Assembly (NCBI GenBank): GCA_029001845.1
Contig: JAREWP010000090.1
Coordinates: 173,977-237,976, forward strand
DNA length: 64,000 nucleotides
From: Candidatus Magnetocorallium paracelense
Lineage (GTDB): Bacteria > Nitrospirota > Thermodesulfovibrionia > Thermodesulfovibrionales > Magnetobacteriaceae
Reading direction: 5' to 3'
Position numbers and translations under genes: made by a program. The first letter of the stretch is position 1, and the number at the start of each line of letters is the position of its first letter. Positions 9,240 to 19,100 of this stretch are shown here, piece by piece. Under the pieces are notes generated by a model. That model ran no database searches, was not told the DNA's origin, and saw only the letters and a program-made list of their open reading frames with translations.

Positions 9240-9424
9240 TTTATTACTATGAAATCATCTTTTTAGCTGTTCAGTTTAAATTTGTCCCTTTTACACATAA
9301 CAGCGTCACTGTTCCCACAATCAACCCTGATTGGTTTATTTATGCGAAGCCACAGGCAAATTATGGATATGCTAACCCGGAGTAGTTCCGGTTATGTTGG
9401 TTAATGCAGCAAACCCAAATTCTC

Positions 9425-11032
9425 CTATCGAGCCCCTGGCAGTTCTATAGTAAAAGTAACTCCATTTTTGATATTATTTACATAAAACATCCCGCCCATG
9501 TTTTTTTCAATAATTGTTTTTGACATATACAAACCGATCCCTGTACCTTCAGATGGTTTTTTTGTTGTAAAATAAGGCTCGAATATTCTCTCAATAATCT
9601 CTTTGGGAATATTCTTTCCGCTGTTGCTGATGCTTACAACTGCGCTCCCTTTTTTCTTAAAGTGTTTTATTAAGATATCTCCACTGTCTTCTTCTAATAA
9701 TCTCTCTTCCCTGGCTTCCAGAATAGCGCTTCTGGCGTTACTTATTATATTCAGGATTACCTGCTTAAATTCGTTCGGATAACCGGTAATAATCAAGTCT
9801 TTACTTTCACCTGACTTAATTATGATATCTATATAATTATGTTTAAGCTGAGCTCCCTGCAGTGTGATTACCGAGTTTATCGCCTCGATTATATTGAAAT
9901 CCTCTTTATTTTTAGAGGTTCTGTAAAAATTTCTGAAATCATCTATTGTCTTTGACATGAATTCTATCTGGTTTAGTGATTTTTTAACGGTCTCATCGAG
10001 ATATTTTTTATCCAACTCTCCGAACTCATAGGCGTCACTGATATCCTGCACGATAATTCCCAATGCATTTAACGGCTGTCTCCACTGATGGGCTATCGCC
10101 CCTATCATCTCTCCCATAGCCGCCATCTTTGATTGCTGAATCAACATTTGTTCGTTTTGACGGCGATTTTCTATCTCCTCGTTGACTCGATATTCTAAAC
10201 TCCTGTTTAGTTCTCTGAGATCGTTTTCCATAATCTTTCTCTTTGTTATATCCGTAAACATTCCCTCCACTCTTTGAATCTTTCCATCGCTATCTGTTTG
10301 TATTGTTGCACTGAACAGAGTGTTTATTGTTTTTGCATGATATTTGTTCTTCATATCGATTTCATAATTTTTTATATATCTCTTCTCATTCAATTCTCTC
10401 AATAGGGATTCCCAGAGATCAGGGCTTGCTAAAAGAGTCGACACATCCCGGCCAGTTAATTCCTCTGTATTATTGTATCCGAGCATTTTTACGCAAGCCG
10501 GATTGGCTGACAATATCTTTCCATTATGACCTATTGTAATGATGCCTTCTTGCGTGGATTCAAATAACTTCCTGTATCTCTCTTCGCTTTTGTGCAATGC
10601 CAGTTCTGCTCGTTTTCTGGCGATTCTGTCATTATATTTTTTTAAAACTTCCTGAATAGAGATTGGCAATAATTTTATATATCCCCGGCCCGGATCTTTC
10701 ACTATGTAATCGTTGACACCGTTTTTCAGCGCCTCTACCGCAACTTTCTCTGAGCCGCTTCCCGTTAGGAAGACGATGGGTAAATCGATTTTCTCGGCAA
10801 GTACTCTTTTACAAAAATCCAGGCCGGACATGTCGGGCAGACCATGATCGGTTACAATGATATCGAACAAAGAGGGATTGCTTCTAATCTCCTGTAAGGC
10901 TTTATTCGCGCTTGTGTAGTCGATAATCTTGCAAAGTATGTTATTCTTTTTAAATGCGCGGTGAAAGGCCAGGCAGTCGTCTTCATTGTCTTCTATTAAA
11001 GCGATTCGAATCGGAACAGCAGCTTCATTCAT
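9425..11032 (-). CDS. Receiver-PAS-histidine kinase
   Basis: 535 residues, no membrane segment. Receiver domain about 8-125 with phospho-acceptor Asp62 (IVTDHGLPDMSG). PAS domain about 150-265. A coiled linker leads to the kinase core with His315 in AHQWRQPLN, and an ATPase domain (NIISNARSA, GTGIGLYMSK) ends the protein. Last gene of a three-gene minus-strand operon starting at 13280, 24 bp after the lone receiver. A soluble kinase led by its own receiver suggests it is a downstream relay of the haem-type sensor. Its kinase half closely resembles that of 52623-53819. Confidence 0.9.
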   Translation of the reverse strand: MNEAAVPIRIALIEDNEDDCLAFHRAFKKNNILCKIIDYTSANKALQEIRSNPSLFDIIVTDHGLPDMSGLDFCKRVLAEKIDLPIVFLTGSGSEKVAVEALKNGVNDYIVKDPGRGYIKLLPISIQEVLKKYNDRIARKRAELALHKSEERYRKLFESTQEGIITIGHNGKILSANPACVKMLGYNNTEELTGRDVSTLLASPDLWESLLRELNEKRYIKNYEIDMKNKYHAKTINTLFSATIQTDSDGKIQRVEGMFTDITKRKIMENDLRELNRSLEYRVNEEIENRRQNEQMLIQQSKMAAMGEMIGAIAHQWRQPLNALGIIVQDISDAYEFGELDKKYLDETVKKSLNQIEFMSKTIDDFRNFYRTSKNKEDFNIIEAINSVITLQGAQLKHNYIDIIIKSGESKDLIITGYPNEFKQVILNIISNARSAILEAREERLLEEDSGDILIKHFKKKGSAVVSISNSGKNIPKEIIERIFEPYFTTKKPSEGTGIGLYMSKTIIEKNMGGMFYVNNIKNGVTFTIELPGAR

Positions 11033-11056
11033 GTTTACTCCATTAATTCAATTCCA

Positions 11057-11494
11057 TTAATTCGGAAACTCCACCAGTTGCCAGAATATGTTTATATTCT
11101 TGATCGCTTCGGCAAAGTTATTGAATCCCACAGGTTTCATAATGTATGCATTGACTCCGAGATCATAGCACTTAATCCTGTCCTCGTCGGATTTTGAAGT
11201 GGTCAGCATAATAACGGGCAGTCTCCTGGTGCTTTCATTCTCGCGAATATGCCGCAAAGTCGTAATACCGTCCATCTTAGGCATTTTTATATCGAGTAAT
11301 ACAATACCCGGAGTGGGAGAATTGGTGGGGTCCGTGAATTTACCACGGCGAAAGAGGTAATCGAGACAATCTTCGCCGTCAGATACGACATGAAGGTGGT
11401 TTGAGATGCTATGCTTTTTCCATGCTCTCTTTGTAACGATTACGTCATCCTCACTGTCTTCAGCCATAAGAACTACAAAAGGTCTTGTGTTCAT
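11057..11494 (-). CDS. Single-domain response regulator (Rcp1-like)
   Basis: 145 residues, receiver only. The acidic pocket AEDSEDD, phospho-acceptor Asp68 (LLDIKMPKMDG), LTTS switch Thr/Ser and KPV lysine are all present. The insertion after the second helix (LFRRGKFTDPTNSPTPG) is typical of Rcp1-type receivers that partner phytochrome-like kinases. It lies 4 bp after the membrane sensor kinase and 24 bp before the receiver-PAS-kinase. It has no output domain, so it probably shuttles phosphate or acts by protein contact. Confidence 0.92.
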   Translation of the reverse strand: MNTRPFVVLMAEDSEDDVIVTKRAWKKHSISNHLHVVSDGEDCLDYLFRRGKFTDPTNSPTPGIVLLDIKMPKMDGITTLRHIRENESTRRLPVIMLTTSKSDEDRIKCYDLGVNAYIMKPVGFNNFAEAIKNINIFWQLVEFPN

Positions 11495-11498
11495 CGTT

Positions 11499-13280
11499 TT
11501 ATTCCTCCTTTAAATTTATTGGAAGGGTTATAAAAAATGTACTGCCCTCTCCTGGTGTTGATTCTACATGAAGAGAGCCTTTTAGCATGATCGATGCTTT
11601 TTTTACTATGGCAAGCCCGATTCCTGTACCGTCGTACTCCTGAGGGGGATGGAGTCTGCGAAAAACCTGAAAAATTTCTTTAAAATATTGTGGATCGATT
11701 CCTATGCCGTTATCTTTTACAAATATTTCACAACTATGATTCTCTTTTGTCTTCTGTCCGATCTCTATGAGCTTTTTTGTCGATTTATTGAATTTAACTG
11801 CATTTATGATCAGGTTTTCAAATATCTGCCTGAGTAACTTTAAATCGCTTTCTATAATCGGCAATTTTCCCATGATTGTAATCTCAACATCTTCCGGGAA
11901 CTCCAATGATGAGACAAGGTTGCTCAGGAATTTATATATGTCTATTTCGATGATTTCAAGTTCCTTTCTTCCAACTCTGGAAAATTCCAGCAGATCCTCT
12001 ACAAGATTCTCTGCTTTTCTGACTGCCCTGGTCATATTTTGAAGGTACATTTTTTGTTCTCCATCAAGGGACTCTTCTAAGTCTTCATACAAAAAATCTG
12101 AGTAGTTTTGTATAGCCCTGAGAGGGGTTTTCATATCGTGTGAGATTGTATATATATATTGAGACAGCTCCTCGTTGAGCATTTTGTAGTCCGTTATGTC
12201 TCTTTGTACGTATATTGAGTTTGTCTCGCTCTCTGTTTTTTCAATGAATGGCTTGATGCTGAGAAGAATGTCTCGTTTGTCTCCGCCATGGGTTAATATC
12301 GTCATCTCCTCATTTTCAATGTAACCTTCATGAATCAACTTCTGTTTCAATTCCTCTAATTTTAACTTCGAATCAGAGGTGTAAAATCGATTTATGGAGG
12401 TTCCGATCAATTTTTCACGCCCATAGCCGAGAACCTTTACAGCAGTCGCGTTTGCGCTCAGGATTGTGCCGTCCTTTGAGGTTATATAAAAAAGCTCCGG
12501 AGCACTTTCAAAAAACACCCTGAATTTTTCTTCACTCTCACGCAAAGACTTTTCCGCCTCTATTCTCTCCTTCAACCTTTTTGTACTATGAAAAAAGAGG
12601 AATCCGATGCCTGCGGTTCCCATAATCCAAAATAGTATATGGAGAGCAGAAATCGCCATGACCTCTTTCTTTTCCATTACAATATATGGTTCCATAGGTA
12701 ATGCGATCCCCACGCCTCCTCGAATTTCTCCTTCTTTATAACCCTGATGGGCGTGACATTTTAAACAGTGCTTTTTCGTAGACATAGGACGCATTAACCT
12801 CAGATAAGGCTTACCGTCCATGTCAACAATCTCGATGACCTCTTCTGTGCCTGACTCAAATTTTTTCAGCGCCATTTGTTCCCACAGGTCAGGAGAATTT
12901 TTTGGATTCAGCACTTTCAGGCTTGTGATACGGCCGCGAATTCCGTACATTTCGGTGTATTCCTCCATTAACTGACGCACTACGTAAGCAGGGTTCATCA
13001 GGGTGAGCGATTTACCTGACTGTGTGATAACATCACGATCCGGTATGTGGGTCAAATAAGGGTTAGGAGGTGTTCTTTCGTCAGGCGGTACGTATACGCC
13101 GCCATGTCTGGACGCCCATAAACGGAACGCCTGGTCTTTATTAAAGTTGGCGCGAGCTTCTTTTTTTGCAAGCTCCAGAGTTTGTTTCTTTTCATTGGTG
13201 ATGTTCCAATATACTGACGACATTATCAACAAGGTCCAAAGGAAAAGGGCCAAAATTGAATATCGAATATACAGTTTCAT
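11499..13280 (-). CDS. Membrane sensor kinase with c-type haem DUF3365 domain
   Basis: 593 residues. A transmembrane helix at about 7-27 and another at about 207-231 bracket a periplasmic domain carrying CLKCH at 172-176, a c-type haem-binding CxxCH, in the DUF3365/Tll0287-like context (LRLMRPM before it, GGVGIALP after). A PAS domain (about 250-365), HisKA with His381 (ISHDMKTPL) and an HATPase domain (NAVKFN, DNGIGID, GTGIGLAI) follow. A redox, oxygen or NO sensor is inferred. A strong AAGGAGGAGG on the minus strand precedes the ATG. First gene of the operon down to 9425. Confidence 0.9.
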   Translation of the reverse strand: MKLYIRYSILALFLWTLLIMSSVYWNITNEKKQTLELAKKEARANFNKDQAFRLWASRHGGVYVPPDERTPPNPYLTHIPDRDVITQSGKSLTLMNPAYVVRQLMEEYTEMYGIRGRITSLKVLNPKNSPDLWEQMALKKFESGTEEVIEIVDMDGKPYLRLMRPMSTKKHCLKCHAHQGYKEGEIRGGVGIALPMEPYIVMEKKEVMAISALHILFWIMGTAGIGFLFFHSTKRLKERIEAEKSLRESEEKFRVFFESAPELFYITSKDGTILSANATAVKVLGYGREKLIGTSINRFYTSDSKLKLEELKQKLIHEGYIENEEMTILTHGGDKRDILLSIKPFIEKTESETNSIYVQRDITDYKMLNEELSQYIYTISHDMKTPLRAIQNYSDFLYEDLEESLDGEQKMYLQNMTRAVRKAENLVEDLLEFSRVGRKELEIIEIDIYKFLSNLVSSLEFPEDVEITIMGKLPIIESDLKLLRQIFENLIINAVKFNKSTKKLIEIGQKTKENHSCEIFVKDNGIGIDPQYFKEIFQVFRRLHPPQEYDGTGIGLAIVKKASIMLKGSLHVESTPGEGSTFFITLPINLKEE

Positions 13281-13508
13281 AAAAAACCTCCTCCTTAAAA
13301 ATCAACGCCAAGTCTGTTACAATTCCGATTGAGAGCTTATATTTATTATAACATGACACTATTTAAAAACAAGTTTGAAGAGATTCAATAAACAGCCAAA
13401 GCAAAAAATCATATAAACGGGCAATTATGAGTTAACTTCTTTGTCCCTGTAATTATAGTAATTGACTTTTATAATTTATTCTGATATCATTTTTTAATTT
13501 ATTGTAAC

Positions 13509-13658
13509 GCTTCACAGAGTTCAGGGATCGGTGTTCTGTTTTAAGAGATTTGTCTTTTTTTCATATAAAGAGCTCTGAAAAGGCAGGTGCTCATGAGATT
13601 CGATAAAAGAGTCCTTTTACCTTCTTTACCTCAACCGGCCTCAGATTGCAGTGAACAG
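13509..13658 (+). repeat. Interspersed repeat R1, copy 2
   Basis: About 150 bp aligning with 5233-5396 (shared CACAGAGTTCAGGGATCGGT and GCAGTGAACAG end). A 134-bp MITE is inserted at its right end: CAGTGAACAGT, which belongs to this repeat, is duplicated on both sides of the MITE. R1 was therefore in place first. Together with the MITE it fills the gap 13281-13870. Confidence 0.65.
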
Positions 13659-13659
13659 T

Positions 13660-13793
13660 CAATGTCATTAACATAAGGAGCAAAGCACCTTCCGTCTTCA
13701 GCGGCTAAACTCGAAGGCTCCGCTTCGCTGCGCCTTCTCAAACATGACCCGCTTCCGTCGGAAGGTGCTTTACCCCTTAAGTTAATGGTATTG
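13660..13793. mobile_element. 134-bp MITE, copy 1
   Basis: Begins CAATGTCATTAAC and ends GTTAATGGTATTG; about 35 bp at each end are near-perfect inverted repeats (for example AAAGCACCTTCCG against CGGAAGGTGCTTT). An 11-bp direct repeat CAGTGAACAGT flanks it (13649-13659 and 13794-13804). The interior contains a second hairpin, GAAGGC...GCCTTC. Other copies are at 34098-34231 and 41449-41582, all exactly 134 bp. Confidence 0.88.
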
Positions 13794-13870
13794 CAGTGAA
13801 CAGTTACAATTTATTATGAGTTCATCGGCAATAACAGGTTCATTCCATATTCAAAAAGGGGGAATTAAAA

Positions 13871-16800
13871 ATGAAATGTAAGAACGGATTTTTAAATGGT
13901 GCGATAGTCGGATTAATCTTTACTTTTTTTCTTTTTTCGCTTTCCGGGTGTGGTTCAACGGATTTTAAAAAAGGAGATTCATCAATGTCCGCAGTTATGG
14001 AAGTTGCAAAATCTTCCCGTTCCGAATGTGTTCGATGCCTTGAGTATCCCGAACCAACGGAAGTGACAGGCATTACAATGGACAGAGAGGCGAGAAAGCG
14101 TTTTAAGCAAAATCGAAAGGAATATTTCGAATTGCGTCATCGTCACGGACCTGATGTGGACTGGAGGGCGATGGACATGGAAACACGACAAGAAATAAGA
14201 CAAGAGCGTCAAAAACTTATCAAAACGCTTAAGGAAGAGGGGAAGCTTAAAAAGGGCGAACCCAATGTGGAGACCTTTTCTCTGAAGTCCGGAACGAAGT
14301 CTGTTAGTTCGACGGCACAATCGTTCTTAGACAATGAAAGCGTTAATCAGAGAGGTGTCTTGTCGGGACAGTGGATTGAAATGGGAAGCAACAACCAGGC
14401 AGGCAGGATGCATACTGCCGATGTATACTCTGACGGTACAATTTACGCCGGTTCCGCAGGCGGTATTATTTGGAAGGCCACTCTGAATGGGAATGACTGG
14501 GAGCCCATCAGCGATCCACATCAATTTGACGACATTATGATGGTCCGTGTGATTCCCAAAGGTACGGGAAAACGAATTCTCGTTCTTGATTCCGACAACC
14601 TCTATTACTCTGATGACGAGGGACTTACATGGAATTCTGCAGAAGTCGATACTAAGAATTTGAGAAGCGAGAGCGGGTTTGTGCTCAATAACTCAATGAA
14701 TGATATTTATATACTCGCAGATAAGTCCGATATATATAAGTCTGTGGACATGGGTGAGAGCCTTCGCAAAATAAAAAGCTTTTCTTCATCCAGTACTCTG
14801 GCGTTATGGGCGCCTTACTATCCCTATGAAGAATCTAAGGTGTTTCTCCTTGTGGATAAGGAATTCTATAGATTCGATGATAATGATGATGCAGTGCTTG
14901 TCGGAGAACTTCCTGATTCTTTAAGCACATCATATATCGATGGATACAAAGGCGTCCGTCTGGCAGGGTGTGATATTAAAGAGGGTAGTTTTATTTACGC
15001 CGTTATCCCTAAAAATTCTTATGATGGTCAACCTGAAGGGACTGAATTTTATGCATCTGAAGACGGAGGAAAAACCTGGGAGTACCGCTCATTTATAGAA
15101 GGTGTTAAGCCATTTGGTAAAAACAGCTTCGCCGTTTCTACAACCGATCCTGATCTTGTTTATTTCGGCGGCGCCTGCGATCTGGTCCATAGCAGCCGCG
15201 ACGGTGCAAGGAACTGGAGTGTGCCCGACTATGAGTGGTGGCATTACTATGACGATTATCTGAATAAGCTTCACTGCGACATTCCGGGAATAAACGTTTT
15301 CAGAGACAGCTCTGGCAACGAATATGAGCTCATCCATACGGACGGCGGTACATATATCTCTTATGACGATATTCAAAATGTCACGAATCTGTCCATCTCT
15401 AACTTACGCATCAGCCAGTACTACAGCACTTATACCCACAGAGACCGGACCGATATAATCTATGCCGGCAGTCAGGATCAGGGCTTTCAACGCTCTATAC
15501 CTCAGTCAGGGGAATTTGACCGGTCAGGGGAATTATACGATTTTGAGCAGATTATATCGGGAGACGACGCCAGCATCGTATCGATAGACGGTGGAGAAAG
15601 CATTTGGTTTGTGTACCCCGGTATTCTTTATTTTATGCAAAATGCTACGACTGCCGACTCTAACAACGGCTATAATTTCAGCAGTATGATGGAGGATAAT
15701 TTATGGCTTGTCCCTCTGATGGAGGATCCTGACGATCCGTTGTCCGTCTATATGGGAGGAGGTCGTCCAGTAGATAAAGACTCAGGCGCCTACTTATATC
15801 GTTGGACTTTTGACGGAAACAATTTTTCCTGGACAAAGGGAGATTTTAATTTTAACGACACTATTTCAGCAATGGCCTACTCGCCTATCGATACCAACTA
15901 CCGTTACCTCTTAAATATGTCCGGCGATTTTTTCTATTCCTCTGACGGAGGGCTCAACTGGACTCAGTCGGACTATGATACCGGCGTCTCGGGTTTTTAT
16001 CTCTTTGGCGCAACTATTGTCGCTTCTCCTGTAGAGTTGGGTAAGGTTTATATTGGCGGAAGCGGATATTCCAACGATAATGTATTTGAATCGGACAATC
16101 ACGGCGTTGATTTCGAGAATATGAGCAACGGCATGCCGGACACGATTGTAAATCAACTGGCCATCACTCCTGAGGGAGAGCTGCTGTTTGCAGCAACGGA
16201 TACAGGTCCATATGCATGTTTTGTTGAAAACTGCGAATGGGAGCATATTGGGGGCCTGTCAGCGCCGGATCAACAATATTTTTCCGTAGATTTTGTTCCG
16301 GCCATTGATACGGCCAGGTTTGGAACCTATGGCAGAGGAATTTGGGATTTTGAGATCACCGATGTTTCTCATGAAGATTATATAAGCGATCTTACAGGTG
16401 AGTGGTTATTTTTTTCATCAGACAAGTTGAATAATGGTAAATACTCGATTGATGGAACTCTTAATTTTTATAACAACGGGACAAAGATTTATTCAGGATC
16501 AACAACAGTTAACTTTTACTTGTCCGACGATGATGTGTTGAGTTCCGATGACAGGTATGTAAAACAGGAAACAGTGTGGTTTTATGAAGGTGGTAATGCT
16601 GCCTTTATAAATATTAGTAATGTTGTAAACAGTAAGATTGTAGAAGGTAAATATGTAATATCTTTTATCGATCCCGATAACCTCGTCACGGAATCGGACG
16701 AGGAGAATAATGTGTTTGCAAGTCCCGTTATTGGAAAGGATGTCGATGACGATAACGGCGATGACGATGACGTTGTCGACACGATTGTAATCCCCGACAC

Positions 16801-17224
16801 AGGTCAGACCGATTCTTATACAGACGTCTTCGGAGAGGATTCCGATTATACGATCAATCCACCCTCTTACACAGACAACGGAGACGGGACTGTGACCGAT
16901 AACAATTCAGGCCTTTTGTGGCAGCAAAGTGACGATGGTCAGAAGCGTATATGGGCTAACGCCGAGCCATATTGTGATGCACTTTATTTTGCCGGATATG
17001 AGGACTGGCGTCTTCCCACAATAAAAGAGCTTTCCCGTATTGTCAATTACGGAACAGGCGATCCCGCCGTAGACATCGCATATTTCCCTGATATGAAATC
17101 GGCGAACTATTGGTCATCTACTGTACATTTGGGATGGAGTTCAGTTTTTAATGTTTCCTTCCTGGACGGCGCCGTTACGGCTTCTGTTAACGGATCGGAT
17201 TATTATGTGCTCTGTGTGAGATGA
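13871..17224 (+). CDS. Large BNR-repeat lipoprotein with CARDB-like and DUF1566 domains
   Basis: 1117 residues. The signal ends in the lipobox LSGC (Cys27), so it is probably lipidated. Asp-box/BNR motifs (S-x-D-x-G-x-T-W: YYSDDEGLTW, YASEDGGKTW, FYSSDGGLNW) indicate a sialidase/VPS10-like beta-propeller over about residues 160-830. A CARDB-like module (DLTGEWLFF, FYLSDDDVLS, DEENN) matches the one in the 5550-7130 protein, then an Asp-rich linker and a C-terminal DUF1566 domain (TDNGDGTVTDNNSGLLWQ, DWRLPTIKEL, NYWSST, CVR). The ribosome site GGGGGAA precedes the ATG. It is likely an outer-surface binding protein; function unproven. Confidence 0.85.
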   Translation: MKCKNGFLNGAIVGLIFTFFLFSLSGCGSTDFKKGDSSMSAVMEVAKSSRSECVRCLEYPEPTEVTGITMDREARKRFKQNRKEYFELRHRHGPDVDWRAMDMETRQEIRQERQKLIKTLKEEGKLKKGEPNVETFSLKSGTKSVSSTAQSFLDNESVNQRGVLSGQWIEMGSNNQAGRMHTADVYSDGTIYAGSAGGIIWKATLNGNDWEPISDPHQFDDIMMVRVIPKGTGKRILVLDSDNLYYSDDEGLTWNSAEVDTKNLRSESGFVLNNSMNDIYILADKSDIYKSVDMGESLRKIKSFSSSSTLALWAPYYPYEESKVFLLVDKEFYRFDDNDDAVLVGELPDSLSTSYIDGYKGVRLAGCDIKEGSFIYAVIPKNSYDGQPEGTEFYASEDGGKTWEYRSFIEGVKPFGKNSFAVSTTDPDLVYFGGACDLVHSSRDGARNWSVPDYEWWHYYDDYLNKLHCDIPGINVFRDSSGNEYELIHTDGGTYISYDDIQNVTNLSISNLRISQYYSTYTHRDRTDIIYAGSQDQGFQRSIPQSGEFDRSGELYDFEQIISGDDASIVSIDGGESIWFVYPGILYFMQNATTADSNNGYNFSSMMEDNLWLVPLMEDPDDPLSVYMGGGRPVDKDSGAYLYRWTFDGNNFSWTKGDFNFNDTISAMAYSPIDTNYRYLLNMSGDFFYSSDGGLNWTQSDYDTGVSGFYLFGATIVASPVELGKVYIGGSGYSNDNVFESDNHGVDFENMSNGMPDTIVNQLAITPEGELLFAATDTGPYACFVENCEWEHIGGLSAPDQQYFSVDFVPAIDTARFGTYGRGIWDFEITDVSHEDYISDLTGEWLFFSSDKLNNGKYSIDGTLNFYNNGTKIYSGSTTVNFYLSDDDVLSSDDRYVKQETVWFYEGGNAAFINISNVVNSKIVEGKYVISFIDPDNLVTESDEENNVFASPVIGKDVDDDNGDDDDVVDTIVIPDTGQTDSYTDVFGEDSDYTINPPSYTDNGDGTVTDNNSGLLWQQSDDGQKRIWANAEPYCDALYFAGYEDWRLPTIKELSRIVNYGTGDPAVDIAYFPDMKSANYWSSTVHLGWSSVFNVSFLDGAVTASVNGSDYYVLCVR

Positions 17225-17272
17225 GAACCCGGGAAAAGTAAGGAGTGTTTTTTTGATTCACCTACCCCTAAC

Positions 17273-17290
17273 CTCTCCGGCAATGGAGAG
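17273..17290. repeat. CTCTCC/GGAGAG hairpin, possible terminator
   Basis: A 6-bp stem followed by a T-rich tract, 49 bp after the lipoprotein stop. It also looks like a degenerate copy of the CTCCCTCTCC...GGAGAGGG repeat seen at the right edge of the window, so its terminator role is uncertain. Confidence 0.4.
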
Positions 17291-17362
17291 AGATTTTCCC
17301 TTCTTTTTTTATAATGGACCAGGGGAGATTAAAGGGACAAACAATTTATAAGGAGGCAGTCA

Positions 17363-17809
17363 ATGAGATCAGCATATATTTTAGTAATTATTATAGTCGC
17401 ATTAACATCAGTTTTAAATGTATGGGCCCATAATTTTACCGACAACGGTGACAAAACCGTAACTGACAACAGAACTGGTTTTATGTGGCAGCAGATGAGT
17501 GATACGGAGCATAAGTGGGAGAGCGCCATTACCTATTGTGAAGAACTGAACTTGGCGGGTTACAATGACTGGCGACTTCCAAATATCAACGAATTACGAT
17601 CTATAGTGGATTATGAGCTTTATTCCCCTTCTTTGGACGAACCTGCTTTGGACGAAACTTATTTCCCTAACACTGAGGCCTACTACTTCTGGACCTCGAC
17701 ATCGTCATCCCTCGACGCCTCTAAAGCGTGGACCATATATTTTGGTTATGGTAATGATTATAGTTATGAAAAGTCGTCCTATAAGTTTTATGCACGTTGT
17801 GTAAGATAG
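17363..17809 (+). CDS. Secreted single-domain DUF1566 protein
   Basis: 148 residues: a signal peptide ending near VWA, then one complete DUF1566 (Lcl-like C-terminal) domain with FTDNGDKTVTDNRTGFMWQ, DWRLPNINELRSIVDY, YFWTS and a closing CVR. It follows the large DUF1566-terminated lipoprotein by 138 bp, preceded by AAGGAGG. DUF1566 is linked in some families to surface adhesion; here no other domain is present, so the role is unknown. A stub frame of 11 codons with its own AGGGAGGG site at 17839-17886 follows, perhaps the remnant of another copy. Confidence 0.8.
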   Translation: MRSAYILVIIIVALTSVLNVWAHNFTDNGDKTVTDNRTGFMWQQMSDTEHKWESAITYCEELNLAGYNDWRLPNINELRSIVDYELYSPSLDEPALDETYFPNTEAYYFWTSTSSSLDASKAWTIYFGYGNDYSYEKSSYKFYARCVR

Positions 17810-17950
17810 GGTGAAGGATACAGTTTTTTTCTAAAAAGGGAGGGACTATAAATGAATTTTAAAGGTGTTTTATCAAATGAAACATAGTCTTGAATTCACA
17901 GGATTTTTTATTTTTTTTTTATACGGATTTACGTACTGTCGAGTCGTAAA

Positions 17951-18032
17951 AAAATGTAGCCCCAGGCTTAAACCTGCATGTACCGTTAGATGAACGAACC
18001 CCGCCACAGACTGAAGCCTGCGGCTACATTTT
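17951..18032. repeat. Palindromic repeat, GTAGCC...GGCTAC type
   Basis: AAAATGTAGCC(C)CAGGCTT at 17951-17969 pairs with AAGCCTGCGGCTACATTTT at 18014-18032, with a 44-nt loop. It resembles the AGCCTGCGGCTACA palindromes common in many large bacterial genomes. I see no gene in the rest of 17810-18248. Confidence 0.7.
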
Positions 18033-18248
18033 GGGAAATTCACCGAAATAGGTTATCGAAAAATCATGGCTCAACCATGAGCATGTATACTTCAAAAAAA
18101 TATATCCCTCTCTTTTAAAAAGCCGGAATAATGAATATCGAACAAGGAGTGCCGAATTATAAAGTGTTTTAGTCTTTCCTTCTATATTTGTAATTCAGAT
18201 GTATAGGAAAACATCAGAGTATATTATTTCAACTATATATAACCTGCA

Positions 18249-19079
18249 TCACTCTATAATAACCTCTGCAAAATCTTTATAAGTCCCGTCTTTAACTCCA
18301 TCCATATTGTTATCAACCTCAAAGTAGAAGGTGTAGGTTCCTGCCGGTAAGGTAGTAATTTTCAGCGCTGTATATGAAGAAAGGTTAAAAAGCGGCCCCC
18401 CATAGGTGCGTATAGGCATATCTGAACGAGTCCACCATTGATCAAAGGTATAATAATATGTTCCCAGAGAATCAGAAACACCATACACCCACCAATCAGC
18501 ATTCTCTCCATTCAAATCTCTTGGATCAAGAGTTACTGTCACCAACAATTCACTCCCTTTCAATACTCTCACATCACTGTCAGAACCATTTACCTTAATA
18601 TCCAAGTAAGGAAACAAACCGGACTTCCCGTCACGCATGCACCGCACATTGGCGTAGAAGGAGTGACCGTTGTAGTCGCTCTCGGCATTATAGAAGTTCA
18701 CAAGCCATGGCCTCACGGAGCTCAACGAACCTGCGTTGGCAGTAGACGACCAGTACCAAAAGGACTCTGTACTTGAAAAATAATTGCTGTCTATGGCCGG
18801 ATCATATACAGTTCTGTCTGTTAATGATGACAATTCCTTAATATTAGGCAAACGCCAGTCACTTTCCCCTCCCAGGACAAGATCCTCACAATATGTAAGA
18901 GCCTCCTCCCAATAACGAGTAAGCCCATCATCTTCCTGCTGCCATATTAAACCTGTGTTATTATCTGTTACCGTACCATTTCCATTGTCTGTATAACTGC
19001 CTGCATATACTTTTAAACATGGACAGACGGTTAACAATAATATGATGATCACATAGAAACTAACTTTTTTTATTGGCAT
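18249..19079 (-). CDS. Secreted DUF1566 protein with C-terminal beta domain
   Basis: 276 residues. A signal peptide (MPIKKVSFYVIIILLLTV, cleaved near VYAG) precedes a DUF1566 domain (YTDNGNGTVTDNNTGLIWQ, DWRLPNIKELSSL, YWSSTA, VRCMRDG). The last ~105 residues form another domain (LDIKVNGSDSD, TTLPAGTYTFYFEVDNNMDG) resembling C-terminal beta-sandwich/pre-peptidase-like modules. It is the second gene of a minus-strand pair with 19101-19640, 21 bp apart. Confidence 0.8.
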   Translation of the reverse strand: MPIKKVSFYVIIILLLTVCPCLKVYAGSYTDNGNGTVTDNNTGLIWQQEDDGLTRYWEEALTYCEDLVLGGESDWRLPNIKELSSLTDRTVYDPAIDSNYFSSTESFWYWSSTANAGSLSSVRPWLVNFYNAESDYNGHSFYANVRCMRDGKSGLFPYLDIKVNGSDSDVRVLKGSELLVTVTLDPRDLNGENADWWVYGVSDSLGTYYYTFDQWWTRSDMPIRTYGGPLFNLSSYTALKITTLPAGTYTFYFEVDNNMDGVKDGTYKDFAEVIIE

Positions 19080-19100
19080 AAATACCTCCTTCTTACCAAT

